From positions 188,187 through 252,186 of the forward strand of contig NZ_JMIR01000002.1 of assembly GCF_000714935.1 (NCBI RefSeq): DNA of 64,000 nt. The letters are read 5' to 3'. The translations under genes were made by a program, and so were the position numbers. The notes below the pieces were generated by a model. That model did no database searches. It was not told the origin of the DNA and worked only from the letters and a program-made list of their open reading frames with translations. Position 1 is the first letter of the stretch. Every line of letters starts with the position of its first letter. Source of the stretch: Tumebacillus flagellatus. GTDB taxonomy: Bacteria; Bacillota; Bacilli; Tumebacillales; Tumebacillaceae. Of this stretch, positions 44,397 to 51,760 are shown piece after piece.

Positions 44397-44963
44397 GTGA
44401 AAACGTCTGTTAAAGCGGCTTGTTTTACGTTTCTTGCGCTATCCCTGCTTCAGATCCCCGCTGCCTCTTCAGCCTTTGCAGCGGACACTCTCCACCCTGG
44501 CGAAACGCTTTCGAATAATGGAATGATAACATCCTCTGATGGTAGATTTGCTCTCGACATGCAGTCGGATGGGAATCTCGTTCTTTATAATGCCGGTACT
44601 TCTCTTTGGTCTTCACATACGAATGGCGCATGGTATAACCCTAACCCTTTTTATAGCCCTTTTTCTACTGATCCAAGTATGTACGTCTACGCACAATTTA
44701 CCGTATGGTCTTCGGGAGGAGTATTGAGGCTCGACAACTCCGGACATCTGTTACTAACAGATGCGAAAAATACACATGCGTTTTGGATGGCAGATACCGA
44801 TTCATGGATGAATAACTGGTACCGTCCGCCGATGATTAAGCCGACAGGTCTCGTTGGTGACACCCTGATCGTTCAAAATGACGGGAATTGTGTTCTTTAT
44901 GACACAGTTCATGGCGGGGGCACCTGGATGCCTGTCTGGGCTACCAATACAGGTGGACGATAA
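44397..44963 (+). CDS. secreted bulb-type (monocot mannose-binding) lectin-domain protein
   Basis: 188 residues, GTG start after GAAAGGGGAAC. Signal peptide to about residue 29 (LQIPAASSAFAA), then a beta-prism lectin domain with mannose-site motifs QSDGNLVLYN and QNDGNCVLYD (QxDxNxVxY), and WSSGG/WATNTGG loops. Related modules occur in bacteriocins (LlpA type) and surface adhesins. Very different in base usage from its chromosomal neighbours; alone with own promoter and terminator. Confidence 0.85.
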   Translation: MKTSVKAACFTFLALSLLQIPAASSAFAADTLHPGETLSNNGMITSSDGRFALDMQSDGNLVLYNAGTSLWSSHTNGAWYNPNPFYSPFSTDPSMYVYAQFTVWSSGGVLRLDNSGHLLLTDAKNTHAFWMADTDSWMNNWYRPPMIKPTGLVGDTLIVQNDGNCVLYDTVHGGGTWMPVWATNTGGR

Positions 44964-44991
44964 AAAAGAACCACGGTTGCTGTGCGGCCGG

Positions 44992-45027
44992 AAGATGACT
45001 CCTGATTTCATCAGGAGTCATCTTTTT
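44992..45027 (+). terminator. terminator of the lectin gene
   Basis: AGATGACTCCTGAT and ATCAGGAGTCATCT with TTC loop, followed by TTTT. Confidence 0.88.
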
Positions 45028-45121
45028 ATGACCAAGTGTCGATACCGCAGATACGCTCGTGCGTTCTCCGATAACCATAGTTTCCATTTTTGCATCACAA
45101 GAATCTACCAGCATAGGAAGA

Positions 45122-45784
45122 TCATGATTGAAGCAGTTTCCATTGTCCTTCGGAGACCACTTCAACCTCTCCATCGATCACTTTGATGGCGGTTTGATCA
45201 TCCATTGCGTAAGCCGGTCCCTGCAACCCGGCTGCCCATCTCTCCGCATTCGCCATCGTGTTATCCGGCAGCATCTCGTGATCCAGATGCGGGAACATGG
45301 CAAAGTCGACCAGACCCAGCGTTTCATCACCACCGTTGGGTGGAGTCCAGCCAACGAAGTCTTTTCCGATGTTAGGTGCCATCACCATGCTCCCGGCACT
45401 CAATCCCACATAGACCGCACGCAGCGACGGCAAGAGGTCTGCCAGTCCGGATTGCCGCATCCAGTAACACAGATACAACGGGTCACCACCATTCACCAAT
45501 AGAACGTCCGTCTCCTTGACCATTGGAACCCAAAGCTCTTTATCGATGCTGGGCAGAGCGGTGAGCTCCAGCACCCCCAGTGACTTCCAGCCCAGCTCAC
45601 ACATCGGTGTTTCGGCTTGCCCACTGAGAAACTTCCAAGCCTTGTCTGCACCACCGGAAATTGCGTAGATCGCAGTGGGTATGCAGAGGGCGCTACACTC
45701 GGCAATCGGTTTGTCCAGCATGCCAACCAACGCGTCATGTATGCTTTTGTTCTTGATGCCTGCAGATGTAAGAAGTAGTTTCAC
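45122..45784 (-). CDS. peptidase E-like (S51/class I amidotransferase-like) protein
   Basis: 220 residues, GTG start at 45784 with GAGGAG 7 nt upstream. Nucleophile elbow VYVGLSAGSMVM with catalytic Ser, LLVNGGDPLYLCYWMR and FPHLDHEMLPDNT match peptidase E-like proteins (Asp-X dipeptidase family). Last ordinary chromosomal gene before the toxin-unit array. Confidence 0.85.
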   Translation of the reverse strand: MKLLLTSAGIKNKSIHDALVGMLDKPIAECSALCIPTAIYAISGGADKAWKFLSGQAETPMCELGWKSLGVLELTALPSIDKELWVPMVKETDVLLVNGGDPLYLCYWMRQSGLADLLPSLRAVYVGLSAGSMVMAPNIGKDFVGWTPPNGGDETLGLVDFAMFPHLDHEMLPDNTMANAERWAAGLQGPAYAMDDQTAIKVIDGEVEVVSEGQWKLLQS

Positions 45785-46083
45785 AATCAAACTCCTCGTC
45801 TTTGTGTGCGTATTTGTAAAATCAACCAATTAGTTGCCGAATTAATAATACCAGATCGTGCAACAATTGATCAATTCAAATGAGTCTAGAGAAGCAACGA
45901 GACTCCCCCTATGGGTGGGGGTAGCAAGCACAAACTTTTGCGTCGGCAGTCGATAAAGTTTTTATCTGAATCTAAAGAACATGCGTTCCTCTTTAGATTT
46001 TTCTATGATAGAATACAACCAGCACAACTGAATAGGCTCCTCAAGGGTGATCGGCTCATCCCCTGTTGAAAGGGGGTGTTGCC

Positions 46084-46203
46084 ATGTCTGCACATGAAGT
46101 CATTTCGCTCATGCTCCAATTCGGGCTGTTTTTAATCGCGGCTGTTACTTTGGTCCTGACGATCATGAAACATATGTTGGACAACCAAAATAAAAAGAAA
46201 TAG
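46084..46203 (+). CDS. holin-like type I toxin, copy 1
   Basis: 39 residues: MSAHEVISLMLQFGLFLIAA..., one transmembrane helix and basic tail (NQNKKK), matching the putative holin-like toxin family (TxpA/BsrG-like). Ribosome site GGGGGTG is locked in a CCCC/GGGG hairpin, and the leader can pair with the 3' GAGCCGACACCCTTGA, both typical of type I toxin mRNAs. Most diverged of the three. Membrane-acting; an antisense antitoxin RNA from the 3' part is expected but not proven. Confidence 0.8.
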   Translation: MSAHEVISLMLQFGLFLIAAVTLVLTIMKHMLDNQNKKK

Positions 46204-46405
46204 ATCGCCCTATGAGTTTGGCCACTCAGGCGATCTATTTCGCATGAAAACCATATGAGCCGACACCCTTGATGGGTATCCGTTGTGCAACGACCGTGGG
46301 TGTTCCAGCACCTGCGGTCATTTTTTAGTTTATGCGATCCTTGCAGGTCTATTCTAACACATATCGAGATGGAAACTCAATGTAGAGGTTCCCCTATTTA
46401 ATTTA

Positions 46406-46416
46406 TGATAAGGCTC
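46406..46416. repeat. degenerate rlmH-end/att-like site between toxin units 1 and 2
   Basis: TGATAAGGCTC matches the att core TGATACGGTTC at 9 of 11 positions. On the minus strand it reads E-P-Y-H-K as in the RlmH C-terminus, but the stop has decayed (TTA). The next unit begins ACCGT, as does the large element. Confidence 0.7.
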
Positions 46417-46586
46417 ACCGTGGCGGTAGCAAGCACAAACCTTTGACTGACGATAAAATTTTTATTTCGATCTAAAGAACAGGCGTTCCCCTTTAGTTTC
46501 TTCTATGATAGAATACAACCAGCACAATTGAATAGGCTCCTCAAGGGCGGTCGGCTCATCCCCTCACGAAAGGGGGTGAGCTCGGT

Positions 46587-46703
46587 ATGACGGAATTTCA
46601 GACTCTGACTGTGATGATTGCTTTTGGTTCTCTGGTAACAGCGATCATCTTCGGCATGTTGACTGTTCTCCTGTCCATACTCAACCTGACAAAAAAGAAA
46701 TAG
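46587..46703 (+). CDS. holin-like type I toxin, copy 2
   Basis: 38 residues: MTEFQTLTVMIAFGSLVTAI..., single membrane helix and TKKK tail. VMIAFGSL is the holin-like toxin hallmark. Leader TCAAGGGCGGTCGGCTC complements the 3' GAGCCGACACCCTTGA; the SD is within CCCCTCACGAAAGGGG. Confidence 0.83.
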   Translation: MTEFQTLTVMIAFGSLVTAIIFGMLTVLLSILNLTKKK

Positions 46704-46902
46704 ACCTCCCTTGAGCTTGGACGGCTAGGAGAAGGTCTATTTCTAGCTTTACTGAGCCGACACCCTTGAAGGGTATCTTTTGTGCCAACGGCCGTAGGTG
46801 ATAGCAACACCTGCGGTCATTTTTTAGTTTATGCATTCCGTGCAAGATTATTCTAGCATATCCGAGCTACCAAACTCAACCTTCAAGGGTTGTGCTTACT
46901 TA

Positions 46903-46913
46903 TGGTACGGTTC
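46903..46913. repeat. rlmH-end/att-like site between toxin units 2 and 3
   Basis: TGGTACGGTTC matches the att core at 10 of 11. On the minus strand, 46913-46896 reads GAA CCG TAC CAT AAG TAA, that is E-P-Y-H-K-stop, an intact relic of an rlmH 3' end. The dyad ACGGTTCACCGT spans the junction. Confidence 0.82.
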
Positions 46914-47083
46914 ACCGTGTTGGTACCAAGCACAAACTTTTGACAACCAATAAAATTTTTATCTTGCTCTAAAGAACAAGCGTTCCACTTTAGTTTCCCC
47001 TATGATAAAATACAACCAACACAATTGAATAGGCTCCTCAAGGGTGGTCGGCTCATCCCCTCACGAAAGGGGGTGAGATCGGT

Positions 47084-47200
47084 ATGACGGAATTTCAGAC
47101 ATTGACGGTGATGATTGCATTCGGTTCTCTTGGTAGTGCTATCATTTTCGGAACGTTGACTGTAATACTGTCCATACTCAACCTGACAAAAAAGAAATAG
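47084..47200 (+). CDS. holin-like type I toxin, copy 3
   Basis: 38 residues: MTEFQTLTVMIAFGSLGSAI..., nearly identical to copy 2 with changes in the helix (GSAIIFGTL). Same locked ribosome site and 5'-3' pairing elements. Confidence 0.83.
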   Translation: MTEFQTLTVMIAFGSLGSAIIFGTLTVILSILNLTKKK

Positions 47201-47394
47201 ACCTCCCTTGAGCTTGGCCGCTTAGGAGATCTATTTCTAGCAGACATTGAGCCGACACCCTTGATGGGTATCAGTTGTGCAAACGGCCGTAGGTGTTTCC
47301 CGCACCTGCGGTCATTTTTTAGTTTATTCATTCCTTGCAAGTTTATTCTACCATATGACGTGATGAAACCTCAACGCTATCGTTTCCCTATTTG

Positions 47395-47405
47395 TGATAC
47401 GGTTC
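47395..47405. repeat. attL of the SCC-like element
   Basis: TGATACGGTTC, identical to 58937-58947. Left of it, 47388-47405 read on the minus strand is GAA CCG TAT CAC AAA TAG (E-P-Y-H-K-stop), the original rlmH end. The dyad GATACGGT-TC-ACCGTATC (47396-47413) is centred on TC, the likely crossover dinucleotide. Confidence 0.88.
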
Positions 47406-47430
47406 ACCGTATCGCTCTAAGTTCTAAACG

Positions 47431-47467
47431 CGAGTCTGCCCACCCAACGGGCAGGCTCTTTCTTTGT
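47431..47467 (+). terminator. terminator of the recombinase gene, displaced to the left end by integration
   Basis: GAGTCTGCCC and GGGCAGGCTC stem followed by TTTCTTT. In the excised circle it lies 11 nt after the reconstituted recombinase stop codon. Confidence 0.75.
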
Positions 47468-47790
47468 GCTGTCAGGAGGGCGCAGCCCTCCATTCCCTGA
47501 GCCAATGATAGCCCTCTGTGACGGCGCGGGAATGCTGTAGATCATTAGTCTAGGTCAACAGGGGTAGCAACATACAAGGTAACGTGAAGCCCTCTGAGAT
47601 GCCCGCCCTGTCCCCCATCATACCATATCCTGACACCGCTCACAGCCCCGTATTAGTCCCTCCTGCCCTCCCGTTGTAGCTATGAACACTATGGGTATCC
47701 CCCAGATTCTGACAGCCTACAGAGAGCTTATAGAAGCTCACTTTTTGCAACAAACTAAGCACCTTTTCCATGCTCCGTGTCATGGGGCCG

Positions 47791-47865
47791 GGGGGTTATT
47801 CAAAGCTCACCTCCACCCTTCGCCAAAAGGTAATGACGCACCTTCACACATAAAAACTCGGGCTT
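47791..47865. repeat. long direct repeat, left copy, flanking the RM pair
   Basis: Begins GGGGGTTATTCAAAGCT and ends CGCACCTTCACACATAAAAA followed by CTCGGGCT; both ends are identical to the copy at 49979-50052, the middle has diverged. On the minus strand it also supplies a GCCCGAGTTTTT terminator end for the RM operon. Confidence 0.85.
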
Positions 47866-47921
47866 TTTCAAACAAAAGACCATGCCCGAAAATGATGCTC
47901 GGAATGGTCATAACCTGTGAT

Positions 47922-48923
47922 CTATGTTTGCTGTTCAATCGTTTCCAAAAACGCCTCTATCCGCTCAGCTAGGGAACTGTTCTTCTCTACATGCCTTGCG
48001 TAGTAGACCAAAGACGATATTGCAGTTCGTTGTTTCAACGGGTCCCATAGTTCAACGATACGAAGCATATCACTTAGGTCAAGCGGTTTTACTCCAAGCT
48101 CTTCCAGAAGACTTCTAGCACCTTCACCAAACCCTAGTGCCACTACAACCCCTAGACCGCCACGTCGCCCAATTTCATTCGCGAATGCGGCAATGTCGGG
48201 GACATCATCTGCTTCAAGAACATATTGCTTGACTTCGGCAGAGAGCGCAAGTCTTGCACCATCCCAACCGTCTATGTCCCCTACACGTTGCAAGCGTTTC
48301 GAGCCAGTTCTTACCTTGTCAATCTCGATCTGTAAATGGGGGTTGTCGGCTCTCAAAAAACCGAATACTGTCCCTTGATACGCCGCACCGGTAGGCTCAC
48401 CCTTCTTTGTCTTTGCAGAGAAGTCGAACCCTTCAAGGAACAATTGAAAGAGGGGCGCCTCCCTCTTGACAGACGACGGCTCGAAGGCTTGACTTTTAAG
48501 TTCTGTCAGAACAAAGTCGGCTATCATACCACGTAATGTTTGAAGCTCTTCCTCAGAGAAAGTAGCTAGTGCATCAAGCCAATGCCTGTAATCCCCCCAT
48601 GCCTGCGTAGCATGAGGGGCACAACTTGGATAATCAAAACGCTTGTGTTCGGCTCTAAAGAAACGTTCTGCGGCATTATAGAACGGACGAAGACTTATTG
48701 TGTTGCCGTCCTCTCGTTCAACTATTAGAGTGTTTGCCTGCTTACCAGCGGCAGTAGTTGTTTGACGTGGAAAAACTCCAAGCAATTCCTCAAAGCTACT
48801 TAGCCCCTTGCTTGGTATGCCTAGTTCCAGATAAAGGTCAATAAACGCCATGAGAAGACCCGCTGAGAATTTTCGTTTTGGGAAACCTTGTGTGAATGAT
48901 TCAAACAACTCGGTCAAGTTCAC
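47922..48923 (-). CDS. type II restriction endonuclease (SacI-family-like)
   Basis: 333 residues, GTG start overlapping the methyltransferase stop (GTGA). The C-terminal half has DGARLALSAEVKQYVL, a D...E-x-K pattern of PD-(D/E)XK nucleases, and the N-terminal half (FESFTQGFPKRKFSAGLLMAFIDLYLELGI) resembles SacI-family enzymes. Recognition site not predictable. The coupled order methylase-then-nuclease ensures protection first. Confidence 0.72.
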   Translation of the reverse strand: MNLTELFESFTQGFPKRKFSAGLLMAFIDLYLELGIPSKGLSSFEELLGVFPRQTTTAAGKQANTLIVEREDGNTISLRPFYNAAERFFRAEHKRFDYPSCAPHATQAWGDYRHWLDALATFSEEELQTLRGMIADFVLTELKSQAFEPSSVKREAPLFQLFLEGFDFSAKTKKGEPTGAAYQGTVFGFLRADNPHLQIEIDKVRTGSKRLQRVGDIDGWDGARLALSAEVKQYVLEADDVPDIAAFANEIGRRGGLGVVVALGFGEGARSLLEELGVKPLDLSDMLRIVELWDPLKQRTAISSLVYYARHVEKNSSLAERIEAFLETIEQQT

Positions 48924-49927
48924 TTTTCCTTCACCACCATTTTTGACAATGGTTCAAATGCTTGTTTAGCCAACTCGAAGTATTCTCCATCACGGTCAGT
49001 ACCAATTGCTCTGTACCCTACAGCTTCAGCGGCGGCAAGAGTCGAACCGCTACCCGCAAATGGGTCGTACACAATCCCAATCCCAAGTGGCAATGACGCA
49101 CGTACAAGTTGACGCAGGAAACGTTGTGGTTTTAACGAGGGATGCGGAGCTATCTCTTTTTCAGTCTTTCGTGTAGGAGAACACTGGATGACATCTTTGA
49201 ATGGTTCAGTGTCAGAGATTCTACGTAGTCCGCCTGTACCATAACGTCTAAGGTTTTCTGCGACAGTTCCGTTAAACGGCTTACGGAAAATGCCCCAAGG
49301 CTCCCAACATGATCGTGCCATGACGGAGACATCGAAGAACTCCTGTTCTGCGCCCTTGGGACGATCTCCCCCCCGCAAAGTTTGAACGAGACGGATAACC
49401 TCTCCTCGCTTCTCTAGCCCCGCTTGTGTGAAAGCATGGAAAGTCCACGAGGAAAGTAGCGGGTTCGATGCAACAAAAATATGACCACCGGGAACGAGTG
49501 CTTGTTTGAGTCCGTAGGCTAAAGCGTTAAAGAACGAGTAGAGTTCTGCGATTTCATCCTGTGAGAGAACAGTAAAACGAGGTAGTGGACTGCGTTTAGC
49601 ACCATCGAACGACGGCGGGATACGCCATACCCCACCACTCCCACTTTTCAACTTGTCATGGTGTTTGTCCTCGTACTCGATGAGTCCATAAGGCGGGTCG
49701 GTAACGACAGCATGAATTGACTCTGGCGGCAACTCATTGACCCAACGGATTGCGTCTGCCAGAACATATGTAGCACCGTCTGACAAATGATGACGTTGTC
49801 CAACACCTATTTCCCGAATCCTATTCCAACTGTCGTTCTGCCGCTCCAGAAGTAACTGTTTCCAATCTATGTCATGATCTCGTGCGGCTTGTCCCACTGA
49901 TCTGCGACCACCTTTCATATCTTTCAA
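48920..49927 (-). CDS. DNA methyltransferase, beta class (N6-A or N4-C)
   Basis: About 335 residues. Motif IV VVTDPPYGLIEY comes before motif I YDPFAGSGSTLAAAEAVGYRAIGTDRD, so the order is beta-class; target recognition lies between. First gene of the RM pair. Start is TTG at 49927 or ATG at 49918; neither has a strong ribosome site, which may keep expression low. Confidence 0.88.
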   Translation of the reverse strand: MKDMKGGRRSVGQAARDHDIDWKQLLLERQNDSWNRIREIGVGQRHHLSDGATYVLADAIRWVNELPPESIHAVVTDPPYGLIEYEDKHHDKLKSGSGGVWRIPPSFDGAKRSPLPRFTVLSQDEIAELYSFFNALAYGLKQALVPGGHIFVASNPLLSSWTFHAFTQAGLEKRGEVIRLVQTLRGGDRPKGAEQEFFDVSVMARSCWEPWGIFRKPFNGTVAENLRRYGTGGLRRISDTEPFKDVIQCSPTRKTEKEIAPHPSLKPQRFLRQLVRASLPLGIGIVYDPFAGSGSTLAAAEAVGYRAIGTDRDGEYFELAKQAFEPLSKMVVKEK

Positions 49928-49978
49928 GTTGCTAATATTATAGCATAGCAGACTTCAAGCGTCTCGACCATTGAGGTA

Positions 49979-50052
49979 GGGGGTTATTCAAAGCTAACTT
50001 TTACTAATCAGCAAAACATATAGGCGCACCTTCACACATAAAAACTCGGGCT
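49979..50052. repeat. long direct repeat, right copy, flanking the RM pair
   Basis: Same ends as 47791-47865 (GGGGGTTATTCAAAGCT and the 28-bp CGCACC...GGGCT end). With the left copy it frames exactly the RM genes and nothing else. From 50053 to 50187 no gene is seen; GTTCTTTAGT (about 50059) and ACTAAAGAAC (about 50157) are distant inverted copies. Confidence 0.85.
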
Positions 50053-50187
50053 ATTTGGGGTTCTTTAGTCAAGTAAAGGGATTAGCATACATATAACCAA
50101 TCCCCTGACATCCGATCTTCCGAACGGCGAAACAGCGTTGCACCCAATCCTTTAGCGCACTAAAGAACTTATTCATCCGAACGAAAA

Positions 50188-50216
50188 GAAGCCCCCCGAT
50201 CTTGGAGGCTTCCCGA
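50188..50216 (-). terminator. terminator of the lipoprotein gene
   Basis: GAAGCC(T)CC and GG(G)GGCTTC stem, then TTTTCG on the minus strand. Confidence 0.65.
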
Positions 50217-50220
50217 AAGG

Positions 50221-50664
50221 TCAGTTTGCTTTTGTAAAGAACGTTGGAGCTTCATCCATGTTGTTCATGCCAACCTGAAAGTAGTCGTTTGCTGTCGCCA
50301 GATCAGAACCGCTTCCGCTCTTGGCATATTTCAGTAATGCTTCGTCGCCCTTCACGAAGTCATCAATAACTATCCGTACTTGCATGTGCTCATCAACGTA
50401 CTTCGGCGGCGGCTGGATTGCTTCAATGTTCTTTTGAATCTTCTCAAGTTTGCGCTTCTGTTCCTCGACAGGCTTCTGTATCGTGCGGTAGTCATCGACG
50501 TGGAAGCTCTTGCCTTCCTTGACAACGTTCATGAACTCGGTCAGTTCAGCTTTTGTCTTGGACACATACTCTTCATCGGTTAAGAGCTTATCCGACGAAC
50601 ACCCCACCATAGTCAACGAGGCTACCAGAACTGCCAGTATCAAGAATCGTATACCATTTCTCAT
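50221..50664 (-). CDS. lipoprotein of unknown function
   Basis: 147 residues, ATG at 50664 with GGGGGAGTGG upstream. Signal FLILAVLVASLTMVGC with lipobox Cys; the mature part is mostly helical (KTKAELTEFMNVVKEG, EEQKRKLEKIQKNIEAIQPPPKYVDEH). Surface protein carried by the element, function unknown. Confidence 0.78.
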   Translation of the reverse strand: MRNGIRFLILAVLVASLTMVGCSSDKLLTDEEYVSKTKAELTEFMNVVKEGKSFHVDDYRTIQKPVEEQKRKLEKIQKNIEAIQPPPKYVDEHMQVRIVIDDFVKGDEALLKYAKSGSGSDLATANDYFQVGMNNMDEAPTFFTKAN

Positions 50665-50811
50665 TCCCACTCCCCCATTCCAATTCCTTGAAATCTGACT
50701 TCAAGGACCATGATACAACGGAATGATACTTATGAGAATCATTTTCGATTCTTGATTATACATGTTCGTGTCCACCTTTATTCCCTACGCTGTAGGAGAG
50801 GTGTGGAAACG

Positions 50812-51174
50812 ATGAGCGACATTCTTATGCTTGTGGGGTTACGGGTTCGTGATCTACGGAAACAGCGCGGGTACTCTCAGGAAGAGTTAGCGGAGAAGGC
50901 GGGGACGCACTTTAGCTATATAGGCGGTATCGAGCGAGGGCAAAGAAACGTCACTGTCAAAACGTTGGAGAAGATCGCCGAATGCCTTGACGTGGAAGTG
51001 TTCGAGTTCTTCACGAACTTACACCATGACGACGAGGATGCAGAGAAGACAGAGCTTCTGCACCAGATAACCGCCATACTGGAGACGTTCGGAGTCAACG
51101 GACTTGTATCCGCTCGGAACATACTAAAGGAACTCTCAAAGTCACAGCGACCCGATGAACGCGAAGGCATCTGA
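50812..51174 (+). CDS. XRE-family regulator
   Basis: 120 residues. HTH LVGLRVRDLRKQRGYSQEELAEKAGTHFSYIGGIERGQRN, then a helical C-terminus with an acidic patch. ATG at 50812 chosen with GGAGAGGTG upstream. A terminator overlaps the gene end. Probable regulator of element genes. Confidence 0.82.
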   Translation: MSDILMLVGLRVRDLRKQRGYSQEELAEKAGTHFSYIGGIERGQRNVTVKTLEKIAECLDVEVFEFFTNLHHDDEDAEKTELLHQITAILETFGVNGLVSARNILKELSKSQRPDEREGI

Positions 51175-51191
51175 CAGGATGCCTTTTTTTG
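51163..51191 (+). terminator. terminator of the XRE gene
   Basis: GGCATC-TGACAG-GATGCC followed by seven T. Confidence 0.85.
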
Positions 51192-51268
51192 TTGGGCAAG
51201 AATGCAACCAGAAAACTTGTCACGAAATTAAACCGTTGTTACTGTATAGTTTCCTTGTTAATATCCAC

Positions 51269-51351
51269 TTGTAAGGGCATCCAGCTACCGGAGCTTCCGA
51301 CATGGGGAAATGGGTAGGGGGCTAAACACCTGAGAGGGGATGTCCTTACAA
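51269..51351 (+). ncRNA. unidentified structured leader RNA with 14-bp closing helix
   Basis: TTGTAAGGGCATCC (51269-51282) pairs with GGATGTCCTTACAA (51338-51351) over 14 consecutive pairs including one G-U, enclosing 55 nt that fold further (TACC/GGTA, GGA/TCC, CAT/ATG). It precedes a ribosome site and a 25-codon ORF, then a terminator and a spo0E-like gene. No known riboswitch consensus was recognised. Confidence 0.6.
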
Positions 51352-51372
51352 ACCATCTAAGGAGTGAAAGTC

Positions 51373-51450
51373 ATGCCAGTGGCGGCTTTTGCTCATTTTG
51401 GATGGCCTCCCAAATGTCATTGCCCTCACCACGTTCTCGACTACTGCTGA
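51373..51450 (+). CDS. 25-aa Cys/His-rich peptide ORF
   Basis: MPVAAFAHFGWPPKCHCPHH..., ending in DYC. TAAGGAG lies 8 nt upstream of the ATG. It follows the structured RNA and is followed by inverted repeat AATGTCATTG/CAATGACATT and a terminator. Could be a leader peptide or a small metal- or redox-sensitive peptide; no homologue recognised. Confidence 0.5.
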   Translation: MPVAAFAHFGWPPKCHCPHHVLDYC

Positions 51451-51483
51451 TTGACGCGAATGAAAACGGACAATGACATTCAT

Positions 51484-51519
51484 TGAGGTAGCAGGTAAGC
51501 CTTACTGCTACCTTATTTT
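51484..51519 (+). terminator. terminator or attenuator before the Spo0E-like gene
   Basis: GGTAGCAG and CTGCTACC stem, then TTATTTTTTT. It lies between the 25-aa ORF and the Spo0E-like gene 30 nt downstream. Confidence 0.82.
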
Positions 51520-51550
51520 TTTGAGCATCTAGCGGCGAGGTGTGGGAACC

Positions 51551-51760
51551 GTGGAGGACTTGGCAAGCATTGAGACAACAATCCATCATCTCAGGACTGA
51601 GATGGTTCGGGCATATGAAATGGTGGGCGACCTCGGACATGAAACCGTGATCGCCCTGAGTCAAGAACTTGATCTGTACCTTGTGATGTTTCAGCAACAA
51701 ACTAAAGGGAGCCAGGGCGAAGCGGGGTCAAGCGGTGAAGACAAAGCCTCGATCTTTTAG
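51551..51760 (+). CDS. Spo0E-like aspartyl-phosphate phosphatase
   Basis: 69 residues, GTG start at 51551 with GAGGTG 8 nt upstream. IETTIHHLRTEMVRAYEMVG then VIALSQELDLYLVMFQ matches the Spo0E family helix pair with the LSQELD motif. Such proteins dephosphorylate Spo0A-P and delay sporulation. The 3' end overlaps the convergent RRNPP-type gene by 33 bp. On a mobile element it would alter host sporulation decisions. Confidence 0.82.
   Translation: MEDLASIETTIHHLRTEMVRAYEMVGDLGHETVIALSQELDLYLVMFQQQTKGSQGEAGSSGEDKASIF

Larger units (their letters stand above)
45925..46416 (+). repeat. toxin unit 1 of a three-unit tandem array
   Basis: About 0.49 kb: GGTAGCAAGCACAAAC start, promoter dyad ATCTAAAG/CTTTAGAT (about 45972-46000), leader TCAAGGGTGATCGGCTC, C-run/G-run hairpin over the ribosome site, toxin ORF, ORF-end hairpin, GAGCCGACACCCTTGA, end hairpin with TTTTTTA. 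It ends at a degenerate rlmH-end sequence (46406-46416). Its left border lacks a clear att sequence. Confidence 0.85.
46417..46913 (+). repeat. toxin unit 2 of the tandem array
   Basis: 497 bp, starts ACCGTGGCGGTAGC, contains the same promoter dyad, leader, toxin and 3' pairing region as unit 1, and ends at the att-like site 46903-46913. Very similar to unit 3. Confidence 0.88.
46914..47405 (+). repeat. toxin unit 3 of the tandem array
   Basis: 492 bp, starts ACCGTGTTGGTACC and ends with attL of the large element. Same parts as units 1-2. In the uninterrupted chromosome this unit directly followed the rlmH stop codon. Confidence 0.88.
47406..47921. other. left end of the element, no intact gene
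   Basis: Contains the recombinase's original last codons and TAA (47406-47420), its terminator, one long repeat copy (47791-47865) and about 300 bp without a recognisable gene. The stretch 47500-47760 is unexplained. Confidence 0.7.

Noticed and set aside
46598-47340. Minus-strand ORFs of 70-81 codons across toxin units 2 and 3
   Set aside because: Antisense to the toxin ORFs and without ribosome sites; their similarity to each other only reflects the repeat.
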